Both the position numbers and the translations under genes were made by a program. The notes under the pieces were generated by a model that was not told the origin of the DNA, searched no databases, and was given only the letters and a program-made list of their open reading frames with translations. Below are positions 29,401 through 36,634 of a stretch of DNA of 36,634 nucleotides, piece after piece (the first letter of the stretch is position 1; every line of letters begins with the position of its first letter). The DNA is taken from positions 1 through 36,634 of the forward strand of contig DBYR01000040.1 in NCBI GenBank assembly GCA_002310215.1, given 5' to 3'. The DNA comes from Bacteroidales bacterium UBA1181 (lineage in GTDB: Bacteria > Bacteroidota > Bacteroidia > Bacteroidales > Paludibacteraceae).

Positions 29401-32400
29401 TTATAGGGATTCCTCGTATGTTGATAAGGATTCTATAGACCCTGTCGATATGGCAAGATTTGAGCCTAATTATTATAGCGTAGAGAGCTTGTTGTCCCAC
29501 TATTTTAATCTCACTGATTCTTGTAATTTATACTTGTCTGCAAGCTTGATGTTGTCATACGGAGAAGAGGATCCGGATGCTTCTTTCAAACCATTAGACG
29601 CTTGTGGCTGTGATTTGATCATTGAGATGGCTGACTCTTTCAGAAAAGAGAACATTCATCCGAACAGAGTCTATAAGTCTAGGGTATATGCTTCCGATGA
29701 CACAACGGGTTACACTTTGAGGAATTTTAATGCAATGTTGTGCTTATGTAAAAGTGAGTGGGATAAAGATCAAGGATGGACGACGGAGGCGGTGAACCGT
29801 TTGAGAAATTCCGGATATTCTATCCCTGCCGAACTCACTTGTGACGAATGTGTGGCATGTGATACGATTTCAAATGCGTTGAATCGTTACGCAATTCAGA
29901 GTTTGTTTAGTCACCCTCTAACTTTTTATAGCTTGCATAGGAGTCGGAGAGAGGATTGGTTTGACGACAATCATAAGAAGTTGGTGACCAACTATCTAAA
30001 CTCACAGTTACACATGTCGAATACGTTCGAGGAATATTGTGACTTCTCTGCTCGATGTGATAGTGTTGCCAATGGACATGCCATAACGGAATACACCCTA
30101 ACGGCTGAATCTGATTTGATTTTTGAATTCATCAACGATATAGCGCGTAATCATGTTTTAACGGATACGATTTCCGATTCCCGTATCTATAGCTCCTACT
30201 CTAAGTTGTTGGAGTCGAGGGGAAAGACAGGAACGGGAGAATGCGGGAACGTGGGCCCTGGCATCTATCCGTATGCCTACATTAAACGTACAGAAAAGAC
30301 GAATGTTTCTACAGAAGCGATTTGTACGGATAAATGTGGAACTGCCGTGGTTTCTCAGAAGTCTGACACAACATTCTCTTTCAAGATTGAAAGCGGAACT
30401 ACGACTGCCAGCTTGGAATTCGAGAAAAAGGCTGGTCTTGATTTGTCTCATGTCCACGAGGTGAAAGACATGTTTTATGATCCCGGTATTTCCCGCGTTA
30501 GGCTTGTCGTTACAGTCGGTGCTGAAAAAGGTACATATATGGATACCATCTCCATCATACATTCGGATTGGAACCTCGTAAATTGTAAAACGATAGAGTC
30601 CTTGTCGGATTTAAAAACTTGTGTTTCTGATGGGAGGAAAGTCGATCGCGTCAAGGATGAGTGTGCGGAGGAGTTGATGAAGAATATAATTTACCAAGCG
30701 GAGGACGAGTATTGGGAAGATTATGATACGACTTACGCCATGTTGTCTAACGAATATATATCTGCATGTTATGGGGGATTGTCTTCTGAGAAGCTCAATA
30801 TGAGCTATGTCGAACGTGAGCATCACTATACGTTGTACTATTATGACCAGGCGGGCAATTTGGTCCGCACCGTTCCTCCTGCAGGCGTTGAGTTTGTTGA
30901 TGTGGATAAAAACCGCGCAGCACTCAAAAAAGACCTGAAGAAAGGCACACAAAGTGTCTTCACCAACCATCGTTTGGAGACACGGTATGTATATAATAGT
31001 CTCAATCAATTGGTTTATCAGTATATGCCAGACCATGATCCTCTCGATGTGAAATATAAAACCAAGAACATTGTGAACGATAAAAACATGGTGTTGTCTG
31101 ATGTCGCATTCGGTGATAGTAAAGAGGGTATCTCTGCTGTCGTTGATACTGTTAACCATTCCACGAATTTATATGTGACTCATGACAATGGGGGAAGTTG
31201 GTCGCAAGTCTCTTATTCCGAGATTAAGAATCTCAATGATGTGAAAACGTTCCCTTCTGGTGGATTCACGCTTGCGGGCGGAGATGGCGGTGCCCTTTTG
31301 AAGAAGGATGCCAGCTCTGATCGTTGGACTGTGAAGTCGTCGGGGATTACCAATGACATCGTGAGCATTTTGGGTAATAGGACTCCAATTATATATACGG
31401 ATAATGGCAAAGCATACACCTCTGATGCCAAAGTCGAGAACGTGAAAAGTAATAAAAAATTCGATGTGCAGGTTCAAAATCTTTGGGATGTGGATATGAG
31501 TAGCAAATTCGCTGTGGCTGTTGGAAAACAAAATGATAAGCCGGTTGTCTACTATGCCTCTGTCAGCGGTGATGCGATCGGCTCTTGGAATGTTTCTAAT
31601 GTCATTCTGGGTAAGATGTCTTCTATAGCAATGGATGATAAGATAGGTTATGCAAGCGGAGAAAATGGTTTGTTGATGAAGACCACCGACAAGGGTAATT
31701 CATGGTCTGTTATTCCATCTATCGGATCTGAACCTTATGTGGAGATGTGTATGGTGGGAAGTGATAGACTATTTGCCCTGAAATCCAACGGAGATTTGTC
31801 TGAGCTTGATTTGAGTACCCATACCTCTCGTAGAATTACTTCTAATGTTAAGCATATTTCCGGAGGTAACAGACTTTATTTCCTCAAGGAAGATGGAGGT
31901 AAGCTGACGCTTTACAAGGGAGGAACAGGACAAGAAAAAACTAAGATTATTGATCTTTCCGTCTCTTCTGTGGTCGATTTCGCAGTCTTCGGTTCAGATT
32001 CCCAACTCGATGTCTATTATATAAATGCATCGAATGGGTTGGTTAAGATGGACGTGCGCAAGAAGGGTAAAACATATACGAACTTTGGTCAACAAACAGA
32101 TTCGAAAGTCTCGGATGTGAAACGTATCGTGGCGTCATCGGACGGGAAACTTTATATGAGAGTGAAAAATGCCTTGCATCTCTATGAGGGGCAAGGGAAA
32201 TCCGTGATCCTCTCCGTGGGAAATGATGATGTGTGGGGCGTTAGTGCCGGTGGCAGGTTTATTGTCGCTTGTGACAATCAATTGAAATATGCGGAGAATA
32301 ACAGCTATAAGGTGTCGGATATTCAGTTAAATCGTCTGAACGCAGTCGGTGTGAATGACAAGAAGGCCTTGATTGTTGGTGATAAAGGTGTTGTGCTCTA

Positions 32401-32800
32401 TTCGTCTAATGTGCAGAGCCAGGTTTTCAAACTTCTTCCAGCCGTTGCCGCTGTGAATTTGTTAAGTGTGGATTACGCCAATATTAATAAAAAAGAATAC
32501 GCTATTGTTGGTGGGGTGAATGGAACGTTGCTTTCTTTCAATTCCAGCCGTGAGCGTTTTGATAAATATTCTATTCCGAATAGCCCAACGGAGGATATTA
32601 CTGCTGTTCGACTGCATAGTAATGCTTCTTTGTTCTTAGGCACAAAATCTAAATCCGTCATTTGGGTGAGTCTTTCTGGCCCTACTAATAACGGATCGGA
32701 GAAAGTGTCATTCGGAGTGAATGCCATCGATTGTACAAATGATAAGGTTTGGATGGTTGGTGATGATGGCGGTGTTATAGAGTCTGATTATAAAAAATAA
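26426..32800 (+). CDS. Giant exported FN3 / RHS-like / Ycf48-type propeller protein
   Basis: The 2124-residue protein has a signal peptide ending SGVFSSAYA (cut before Gln29). Residues about 30-115 look like a fibronectin type III domain (KIKASWSSVNNANGYHLEW ... YLYVRVRSFS). About 130-200 is an RHS-type opening (VMTYYDGTMRARQMVTRNSS, ETFYDHRGRAAVQTLPVP). A long Cys-containing central region includes CSSQCAMEHPNDRDAYVLC near 550. YD-like strands LYYYDQAGNLVRTVPPAGVE and TRYVYNSLNQLVYQYMPDHD lie near 1465-1540. Residues about 1545-2124 form a Ycf48/BNR-type beta-propeller with THDNGGSWSQV, TTDKGNSWSVIP and GDDGGVIESD. It stops in the propeller, 18 nt before the next gene, whose mature protein starts with more propeller. 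No toxin tail is present. Confidence 0.8.
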   Translation: MERRLSILLIRVLLVLGFLSGVFSSAYAQGSLSLQRVGVDKIKASWSSVNNANGYHLEWTFVNSYGGGTPSVDFRNGATRVETTKTSYLIPAIYENGYLYVRVRSFSKSGSGRIITGMWYNASPISVTSNDQDNLNWQAVVDYSEEGKNKEVMTYYDGTMRARQMVTRNSSDDVIVGETFYDHRGRAAVQTLPVPTLKDDDSISYHHKFNVYKNGNKTLPYDLNAFEPANGNPCGMVAKEMLNTSGSSRYYSSSNKHASGAIDKYIPDANGYPFSQTEYTPDNTGRIRRQGGVGEQYQLGTGDSTHPTLYYYGKPTQEDLWKLFGSQCGDFSHYQKNMTIDPNGSIYVTYVDMNGRTIATALAGNSPSSLDSIDSRGGCKTMNVNLLNQKSDSISGTDMSSSTPFLASSPGTYNFIYSDTLKNFNIGNGRVCLNCKYLLKINIINDCGDSVPLRWGKDTINSINIPMSGEDIVSNGNCSGDTAFRVSFSASLNSIGRYYINRYLMVDAKEKREKIDSVIPTIVPSVNDRINDKKMVAVYAKCGVESDCSSQCAMEHPNDRDAYVLCLAECKNIMDETNSCTSQKDIMISDFIPGKLMTDSVKGDSALLDAPQRQVAGGQYAAYTIKNDSFIGLEYTIFEAENFKKLLDDEDFKKIVNKDSIPMDSISTIQSFVKHFKTEWAEFLAKKYHPEWKMDVDCKAEKNFMFYPRLMYEVDSYDQAVRMGLFYPCYTSSSITNYILLSLAATADIDKVVLDTFVINRDNLLNNLRNKLEEVKKQDGKSLDMWQISLYTSVLDDNPSFNDSVLLEVVQNIKAPVYAFDVNGCPFDTLGVSVDWDNVWYTFRSLYLNQRRLEYEKFKNEQNNKKGLNTLLFGKKNVDLKEIGMAVRIPSYKENETDANEYMEDESKRDSLSSKVKDMQWTNCLKQAKAQSYVIFNEMKGCLNSWRVDMDPGLNSKREDTVRNEMVRILAYSSYRSGQTFGYNSIPPELARYRDSSYVDKDSIDPVDMARFEPNYYSVESLLSHYFNLTDSCNLYLSASLMLSYGEEDPDASFKPLDACGCDLIIEMADSFRKENIHPNRVYKSRVYASDDTTGYTLRNFNAMLCLCKSEWDKDQGWTTEAVNRLRNSGYSIPAELTCDECVACDTISNALNRYAIQSLFSHPLTFYSLHRSRREDWFDDNHKKLVTNYLNSQLHMSNTFEEYCDFSARCDSVANGHAITEYTLTAESDLIFEFINDIARNHVLTDTISDSRIYSSYSKLLESRGKTGTGECGNVGPGIYPYAYIKRTEKTNVSTEAICTDKCGTAVVSQKSDTTFSFKIESGTTTASLEFEKKAGLDLSHVHEVKDMFYDPGISRVRLVVTVGAEKGTYMDTISIIHSDWNLVNCKTIESLSDLKTCVSDGRKVDRVKDECAEELMKNIIYQAEDEYWEDYDTTYAMLSNEYISACYGGLSSEKLNMSYVEREHHYTLYYYDQAGNLVRTVPPAGVEFVDVDKNRAALKKDLKKGTQSVFTNHRLETRYVYNSLNQLVYQYMPDHDPLDVKYKTKNIVNDKNMVLSDVAFGDSKEGISAVVDTVNHSTNLYVTHDNGGSWSQVSYSEIKNLNDVKTFPSGGFTLAGGDGGALLKKDASSDRWTVKSSGITNDIVSILGNRTPIIYTDNGKAYTSDAKVENVKSNKKFDVQVQNLWDVDMSSKFAVAVGKQNDKPVVYYASVSGDAIGSWNVSNVILGKMSSIAMDDKIGYASGENGLLMKTTDKGNSWSVIPSIGSEPYVEMCMVGSDRLFALKSNGDLSELDLSTHTSRRITSNVKHISGGNRLYFLKEDGGKLTLYKGGTGQEKTKIIDLSVSSVVDFAVFGSDSQLDVYYINASNGLVKMDVRKKGKTYTNFGQQTDSKVSDVKRIVASSDGKLYMRVKNALHLYEGQGKSVILSVGNDDVWGVSAGGRFIVACDNQLKYAENNSYKVSDIQLNRLNAVGVNDKKALIVGDKGVVLYSSNVQSQVFKLLPAVAAVNLLSVDYANINKKEYAIVGGVNGTLLSFNSSRERFDKYSIPNSPTEDITAVRLHSNASLFLGTKSKSVIWVSLSGPTNNGSEKVSFGVNAIDCTNDKVWMVGDDGGVIESDYKK

Positions 32801-32809
32801 AAATTAATC

Positions 32810-32817
32810 TATATTTG
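32810..32817 (+). promoter_or_regulatory. Possible internal -7 element before the toxin gene
   Basis: TATATTTG matches TAnnTTTG but ends one base before the ATG at 32819, and no clear TTG lies 19-21 nt upstream. If active, transcripts would start inside or after this ATG, and the in-frame ATGs at 32831 or 32843 would be used; both still leave a complete signal peptide. Chance occurrence is quite possible. Confidence 0.25.
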
Positions 32818-32818
32818 T

Positions 32819-35800
32819 ATGGTAAAGATTATGAGGAATTCCATGTTAAAGTCCATCTATACAATTCTTTTCGCGTTGTTATTCATTCAGCCGGCGATGT
32901 CGGGTTCCTGGCTGAAGAATCAGTCGAAATCAGATGTCTCATTCGGTGAGGTGTGTGCATTGGTGCGCCGTGGCGATTCGGGTTATTGCCTGGTGCAGAA
33001 GGATGGCGCTATATTTCTGAGTACGGATGGACATTCGTGGGTTAGGAGCTCGAAATATACGTTGGGTACTTTGTCTTGCGCACATTTTTATGATGAGTCT
33101 AATGGTGTGGCTGCGGGTGCCAAATTCCTTGAATACACAACGGATGGCGGGGTGAACTGGACGAAGGTGGATAACGTCAGTCTCAATGTGAACGCTGTCT
33201 GCATGGTTTCAGAGAAAGAGGCGGTGTTGGCGTGCGACGGAGGAAATATTGGTCGCTACGTTTTTGGGAAGACCCTCACGTCACAGAAACTCAATATAAA
33301 ACACAATTTGTACTCGGTCAGTTTCTATGACGGTACGGGTTATGTATGTGGCAAAGGTGGCGTAATACTGAAATGGGATGGGAACCAATGGAACCTTCTC
33401 ACCAAAAATGGAAAAAGTTGGACGACCCAGTCGATTAATGGTAGCCCGACTGATTTGAATGAGATACGGGCGATTGACGCTCGCACGGTTTATGCTTGTG
33501 GAAAAGGTGGCATGTTGCTGAAGACGATGGACGGCGGAGAGACTTGGAATCTTTGTAAAAAGGTTGCGTCCGAGGATTTTACCTCAATGACGGTCAAACC
33601 AGATGGTACCATATCCCTTAATGCGGGTTTGAAACAAGTGACCGTCAACGATCAGGAAGGCAAATACTCTGTTAAGACGTATTACGACCAGCATGGAAGG
33701 GTCGTTGCCTCGCAGAACAGCAAACAACGTGCGATGAGTCCACAACGCTTCTCCTACATGGTGTACGATGCGTTGGACAGAGTTGTGGAGACGGGCGAAA
33801 TGGAGAGCAATAAGGAACCGACCTCTCTGTTGATCAAAGGCTCAATATTCTCTCGATTCCCTAATAATATGAGCGGGAAACGTTTCCAAGTGGTTCGCAC
33901 GATTTACGATAGGCCAATCTATAATTCTCCTGTCAACAAGATACGTAAAGCATTTGGAGGTGATCAAAAGCATCTGCGCAATCGCATCGCCACGATACTT
34001 TACCAGAAGGAGTACAATAGTGACCCGACGCAATACGATTATGCGACGCACTACAGCTACGATATCCATGGGAACGTGGCCGTGCTGGTGCAAGACATGC
34101 CGGAACTGGAGTCCATCGGACAACGGTTCAAACGGATAAACTACGAGTATGGCATCGTGAGTGGAAAGGTGATCAGTATGAACTACCAGCTGGGCCAGCC
34201 TGATGGCTACTCCCTCCGCTACGAATACGACGATGAGAACCGCCTGACGAGGGTCCTCGCCAGCTATCATGGAAACAACACAGAGCATGAAATCGCTCGC
34301 TACGAGTACTACCGCCACGGTCCACTGGCGCGTATGGTTTTAGGCGACACGCTGCAGGGTGTGGACTACGCTTATACGCTGCAGGGATGGACCAAGGGCG
34401 TGAATGCGGACGCCGCAGGCCGTGATATGGGCGGCGACGGGAAAAATAACGTCAAGAGGGACGTCTACGGCTACACGTTGCAGTACAATGAGAATGACTA
34501 CAACCCAATCGGTCGGGACTCTTCGTTCTACCAGTCTGTGTCGTCGGGCGGCTTGGCAGGAAGGGACTTGTACAACGGCAACATAGCTAAGATGTCCACG
34601 TATCTCACCAATCTCTCTTCCCAGACTTTCGGCACGCAGACGCGCAGCTTCGTTTACGATGAGCTGAACCGGCTGAAGAGATCTCAGGTGGTGGGGAGTG
34701 ACGCCTATAAGACCTCTTACGACTATGATGCAAACGGTAACATTACTGGTTTGACCCGCTACGGCATGAATGGCCAAGCGATAGACAACCTGACGTACCA
34801 CTATGCCCTGGATAAGAAAGGAAATATTTTGAATAACCGTCTGTTGCATGTGAACGATGCGATAAATACTTCCGGAAACTCATCAACCTCATCGGACATC
34901 AAGAATCAGGGGGATAGCTACGCCCAGTATGATCCGACCAGCCATAACTATGTCTATGACAAGATGGGTAACCTCATCAAGGGTAAGTCGGAGGAGATTG
35001 CCGAGATTACATGGACGGCGACGGGCAAGGTGTCCGACGTGATCCGCACCAATGGCAGCAGCAAACCCGACCTCCACTTCGACTACGACGCCATGGGGCA
35101 GCGCATCGCCAAGACGGTCACCAACAAGAACGTGACCACGGGCGACTTGAAAGTGACGACCTACTATGTGCGCGACCCGCAGGGGAATGTGTTGGCAGTC
35201 TATGAGAAGAAGGAGGACGCCGTAGGCGATGGGCAGTTCCAACTGAAGGAGCGCCACCTGTACGGAGCCAGCCGCTTGGGCATGGTCTCCCAGAATGTCA
35301 TCTTGACGCAGTTCGATAAGTTGACATCGAATCAGACACAAAATTCGACCACTCCTCAGCTCGGCAATACCCACTACGAGCTCACCAACCACCTCGGCAA
35401 CGTGATGGCGGTGATTACTGACGAAGTGTCCGCCGATAGTACGCCATCGATAGCGAGCCTTTCGGATTACTATCCGTTCGGTATGACGGAGCCGGGAAGA
35501 AACTATTCCCTTCCAGGTGATGATTATCGCTTCGGATACACTGGTCATGAGAAGGAAAATGACTTGGCGGAAGGTGTGTATACTACGGAGTACCGATTGT
35601 TAGATACAAGGCTGGGAAGGTGGATGAGTGTGGATCCTGCGTGGATTAAATATCCAGACTTGAGCTCATACAATTATTGCGAGGGAAATCCAATGATGTT
35701 TGTGGATCAAGAGGGAGAGTCTCCAATTTCTGTTTTTGCTAAATATGCTGCTAAGTCAGGATTGAAGACGGCTGCAGAGAAATATGTGAAGCAGAATATT

Positions 35801-36295
35801 GAGAAAAGACTTGGGAAAAGACTTGGGGAAGATATGTCTAAAAACTCGATGAAAAGACAATTTGCAGATGACGTAGATCAAATCGTGAGTATATTGGATG
35901 ATTCTCCACTTGAACTTGCTCTTGAATTTATACCTTTCGTTGGAGACATTTATGGAGCAACAAAATTCGGCAAGAAAATCCCAACTGTGTATGGAAAATT
36001 ACAAGATCTAGAAAACAAATATGTGAAGAAGATAGATGAGGCTCTAGAAAAAGAAAAAGGAGCTCAAGAAGCATTCAGGAAGAGCATGAGGTCCAAAGGA
36101 GTTCGTGATGCACGAATAGACCAAGCAAAAGGTGTAGATGTAGATGGAGTTAAATATGAAAAGGGAAAGAATATTGATGGACATCACAAAGAGTCTGTCT
36201 CTAAGCATCCTGAAAAAATGACGGATCCTAGAAATATTAAGTTTATGAAGAAAGAAGATCATATTAAATATCATAGAGAACATGGGACAGAATAA
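32819..36295 (+). CDS. Exported RHS toxin: propeller, RHS core, GHH-type HNH nuclease tail
   Basis: The 1158-residue protein has a signal peptide (residues 1-28 from this start). Residues about 30-265 form a Ycf48-type propeller (FLSTDGHSW, EYTTDGGVNWTKV, LLKTMDGGETWNLC). RHS/YD repeats follow from about 280 (KTYYDQHGRVVAS, YDALDRVVETGE, YDYDANGNITGLTRYG). The core spans about 735-963: DYDAMGQRIAKTVTNKN, HLYGASRLGM, YPFGM, YRFGYTGHEKEND, RLLDTRLGRWMSVDP, GNPMMFVDQEG. The toxin tail (about 965-1158) has a hydrophobic LALEFIPFVGDIYGATKFG pre-toxin-like stretch. It ends with NIDGHHKESVSKH (GHH at 1121-1123), PRN at 1137-1139 and H-x3-H-x2-H (1148, 1152, 1155), a GHH-signature HNH/endonuclease VII pattern. 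DNase action on a target cell is expected from the family. A putative immunity gene overlaps the stop. Confidence 0.85.
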   Translation: MVKIMRNSMLKSIYTILFALLFIQPAMSGSWLKNQSKSDVSFGEVCALVRRGDSGYCLVQKDGAIFLSTDGHSWVRSSKYTLGTLSCAHFYDESNGVAAGAKFLEYTTDGGVNWTKVDNVSLNVNAVCMVSEKEAVLACDGGNIGRYVFGKTLTSQKLNIKHNLYSVSFYDGTGYVCGKGGVILKWDGNQWNLLTKNGKSWTTQSINGSPTDLNEIRAIDARTVYACGKGGMLLKTMDGGETWNLCKKVASEDFTSMTVKPDGTISLNAGLKQVTVNDQEGKYSVKTYYDQHGRVVASQNSKQRAMSPQRFSYMVYDALDRVVETGEMESNKEPTSLLIKGSIFSRFPNNMSGKRFQVVRTIYDRPIYNSPVNKIRKAFGGDQKHLRNRIATILYQKEYNSDPTQYDYATHYSYDIHGNVAVLVQDMPELESIGQRFKRINYEYGIVSGKVISMNYQLGQPDGYSLRYEYDDENRLTRVLASYHGNNTEHEIARYEYYRHGPLARMVLGDTLQGVDYAYTLQGWTKGVNADAAGRDMGGDGKNNVKRDVYGYTLQYNENDYNPIGRDSSFYQSVSSGGLAGRDLYNGNIAKMSTYLTNLSSQTFGTQTRSFVYDELNRLKRSQVVGSDAYKTSYDYDANGNITGLTRYGMNGQAIDNLTYHYALDKKGNILNNRLLHVNDAINTSGNSSTSSDIKNQGDSYAQYDPTSHNYVYDKMGNLIKGKSEEIAEITWTATGKVSDVIRTNGSSKPDLHFDYDAMGQRIAKTVTNKNVTTGDLKVTTYYVRDPQGNVLAVYEKKEDAVGDGQFQLKERHLYGASRLGMVSQNVILTQFDKLTSNQTQNSTTPQLGNTHYELTNHLGNVMAVITDEVSADSTPSIASLSDYYPFGMTEPGRNYSLPGDDYRFGYTGHEKENDLAEGVYTTEYRLLDTRLGRWMSVDPAWIKYPDLSSYNYCEGNPMMFVDQEGESPISVFAKYAAKSGLKTAAEKYVKQNIEKRLGKRLGEDMSKNSMKRQFADDVDQIVSILDDSPLELALEFIPFVGDIYGATKFGKKIPTVYGKLQDLENKYVKKIDEALEKEKGAQEAFRKSMRSKGVRDARIDQAKGVDVDGVKYEKGKNIDGHHKESVSKHPEKMTDPRNIKFMKKEDHIKYHREHGTE

Positions 36296-36634
36296 GAAAT
36301 TTAAGCCTGCTAAGGTGGGTGATTGGGTCTATTGTAATGGTGATTGCTTTGGAATATTAATGCATATATTCACAAAACGATATGCCCCTTATGATGAAGT
36401 TCCAGAAGACAGTGTTGTTGGTGACGTAGAGTACCGTATAGGGCAATATAAGATTTTTGCCAAAAATGATGGAACTATTTATAAAAGGAATAGGGTTAAG
36501 TTTGATGACTGTTGTTTGGATCAAATAACGGAAAAGGATAAGATAAGATTGAATAAGATTATCGAACAAAACCAATCTGAATATCAGAAATTCATGTCTA
36601 TAGAAAAAGAAGTTTATAGTATGAAAGAATATAC
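36282..36634 (+). CDS. Putative cytoplasmic immunity protein for the HNH toxin (3' partial)
   Basis: The frame opens at ATG 36282, overlapping the end of the RHS toxin gene by 14 nt, and stays open for 117 codons to the window edge. It starts MGQNKKFKPAKVGDWVYCNG, with no signal peptide or membrane segment. Further on are GDVEYRIGQYKIFAK and FDDCCLDQITEKDK, ending in a charged, probably helical stretch. Overlap with an RHS toxin 3' end is the classic position of its immunity gene. A cytoplasmic location suits protection from a DNase. I recognise no named immunity family, and the C-terminus lies outside the window. Confidence 0.65.
   Translation, partial: MGQNKKFKPAKVGDWVYCNGDCFGILMHIFTKRYAPYDEVPEDSVVGDVEYRIGQYKIFAKNDGTIYKRNRVKFDDCCLDQITEKDKIRLNKIIEQNQSEYQKFMSIEKEVYSMKEY

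Overview
The window looks like an accessory region of a Bacteroidota chromosome, most likely Bacteroidales. Three things support this: promoter-like TAnnTTTG elements with a TTG box about 20 nt upstream, two copies of the AAA-ATPase-like/PD-(D/E)XK (DUF1703-type) gene that is often multicopy in Bacteroidales, and RHS/YD-repeat proteins of the Bacteroidota type. No rRNA, tRNA, CRISPR array or complete transposase was found, so I cannot name a genus. All credible genes lie on the + strand.

Positions 1-9.9 kb read as a graveyard or reservoir of RHS-linked toxin and immunity parts. At least six GC-rich fragments of one stretch of RHS core DNA (about 1108, 3750, 5911, 6406, 8261 and 9815; the intact copy is at about 35029-35420) are interspersed with AT-rich cargo. 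The cargo is the last codons of an upstream gene overlapping a lipoprotein gene (45-914), a frameshifted toxin-tail remnant with a small membrane protein (1362-1877), two near-twin DUF1703 ATPase/nuclease genes (2101-3690 and 6621-8207), an RHS-core-to-HEXXH zincin toxin tail with an exported putative immunity protein (3730-5631), two identically truncated Rpn-type nuclease C-terminal pieces (6158 and 8507), and two orphan lipoproteins (8840 and 9283).

Positions 10.3-36.6 kb form one long co-directional gene series with gaps of 12-63 nt and a good promoter at 10331-10362. In order it encodes a 2350-residue Ig-like-repeat surface protein with Gly linkers and a PA14-like domain; an 1805-residue RHS/TcB-like N-terminal shell protein; a small exported protein; a nidogen-domain protein ending in a YD-type motif; a LolA-like exported protein; a 2124-residue FN3/RHS/Ycf48-propeller protein; and an 1158-residue propeller/RHS-core protein ending in a GHH-type HNH nuclease. 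A signal-less putative immunity gene overlaps its end by 14 nt and runs off the window. Every complete protein in the series has an N-terminal signal peptide.

Interpretation (inference): this is a multi-polypeptide exported RHS toxin apparatus. In relatives known from general family knowledge these modules often sit in one or two giant proteins. The cassette field upstream probably trails a second RHS locus lying left of the window. The repeated core DNA is a plausible substrate for recombinational exchange of toxin tails.
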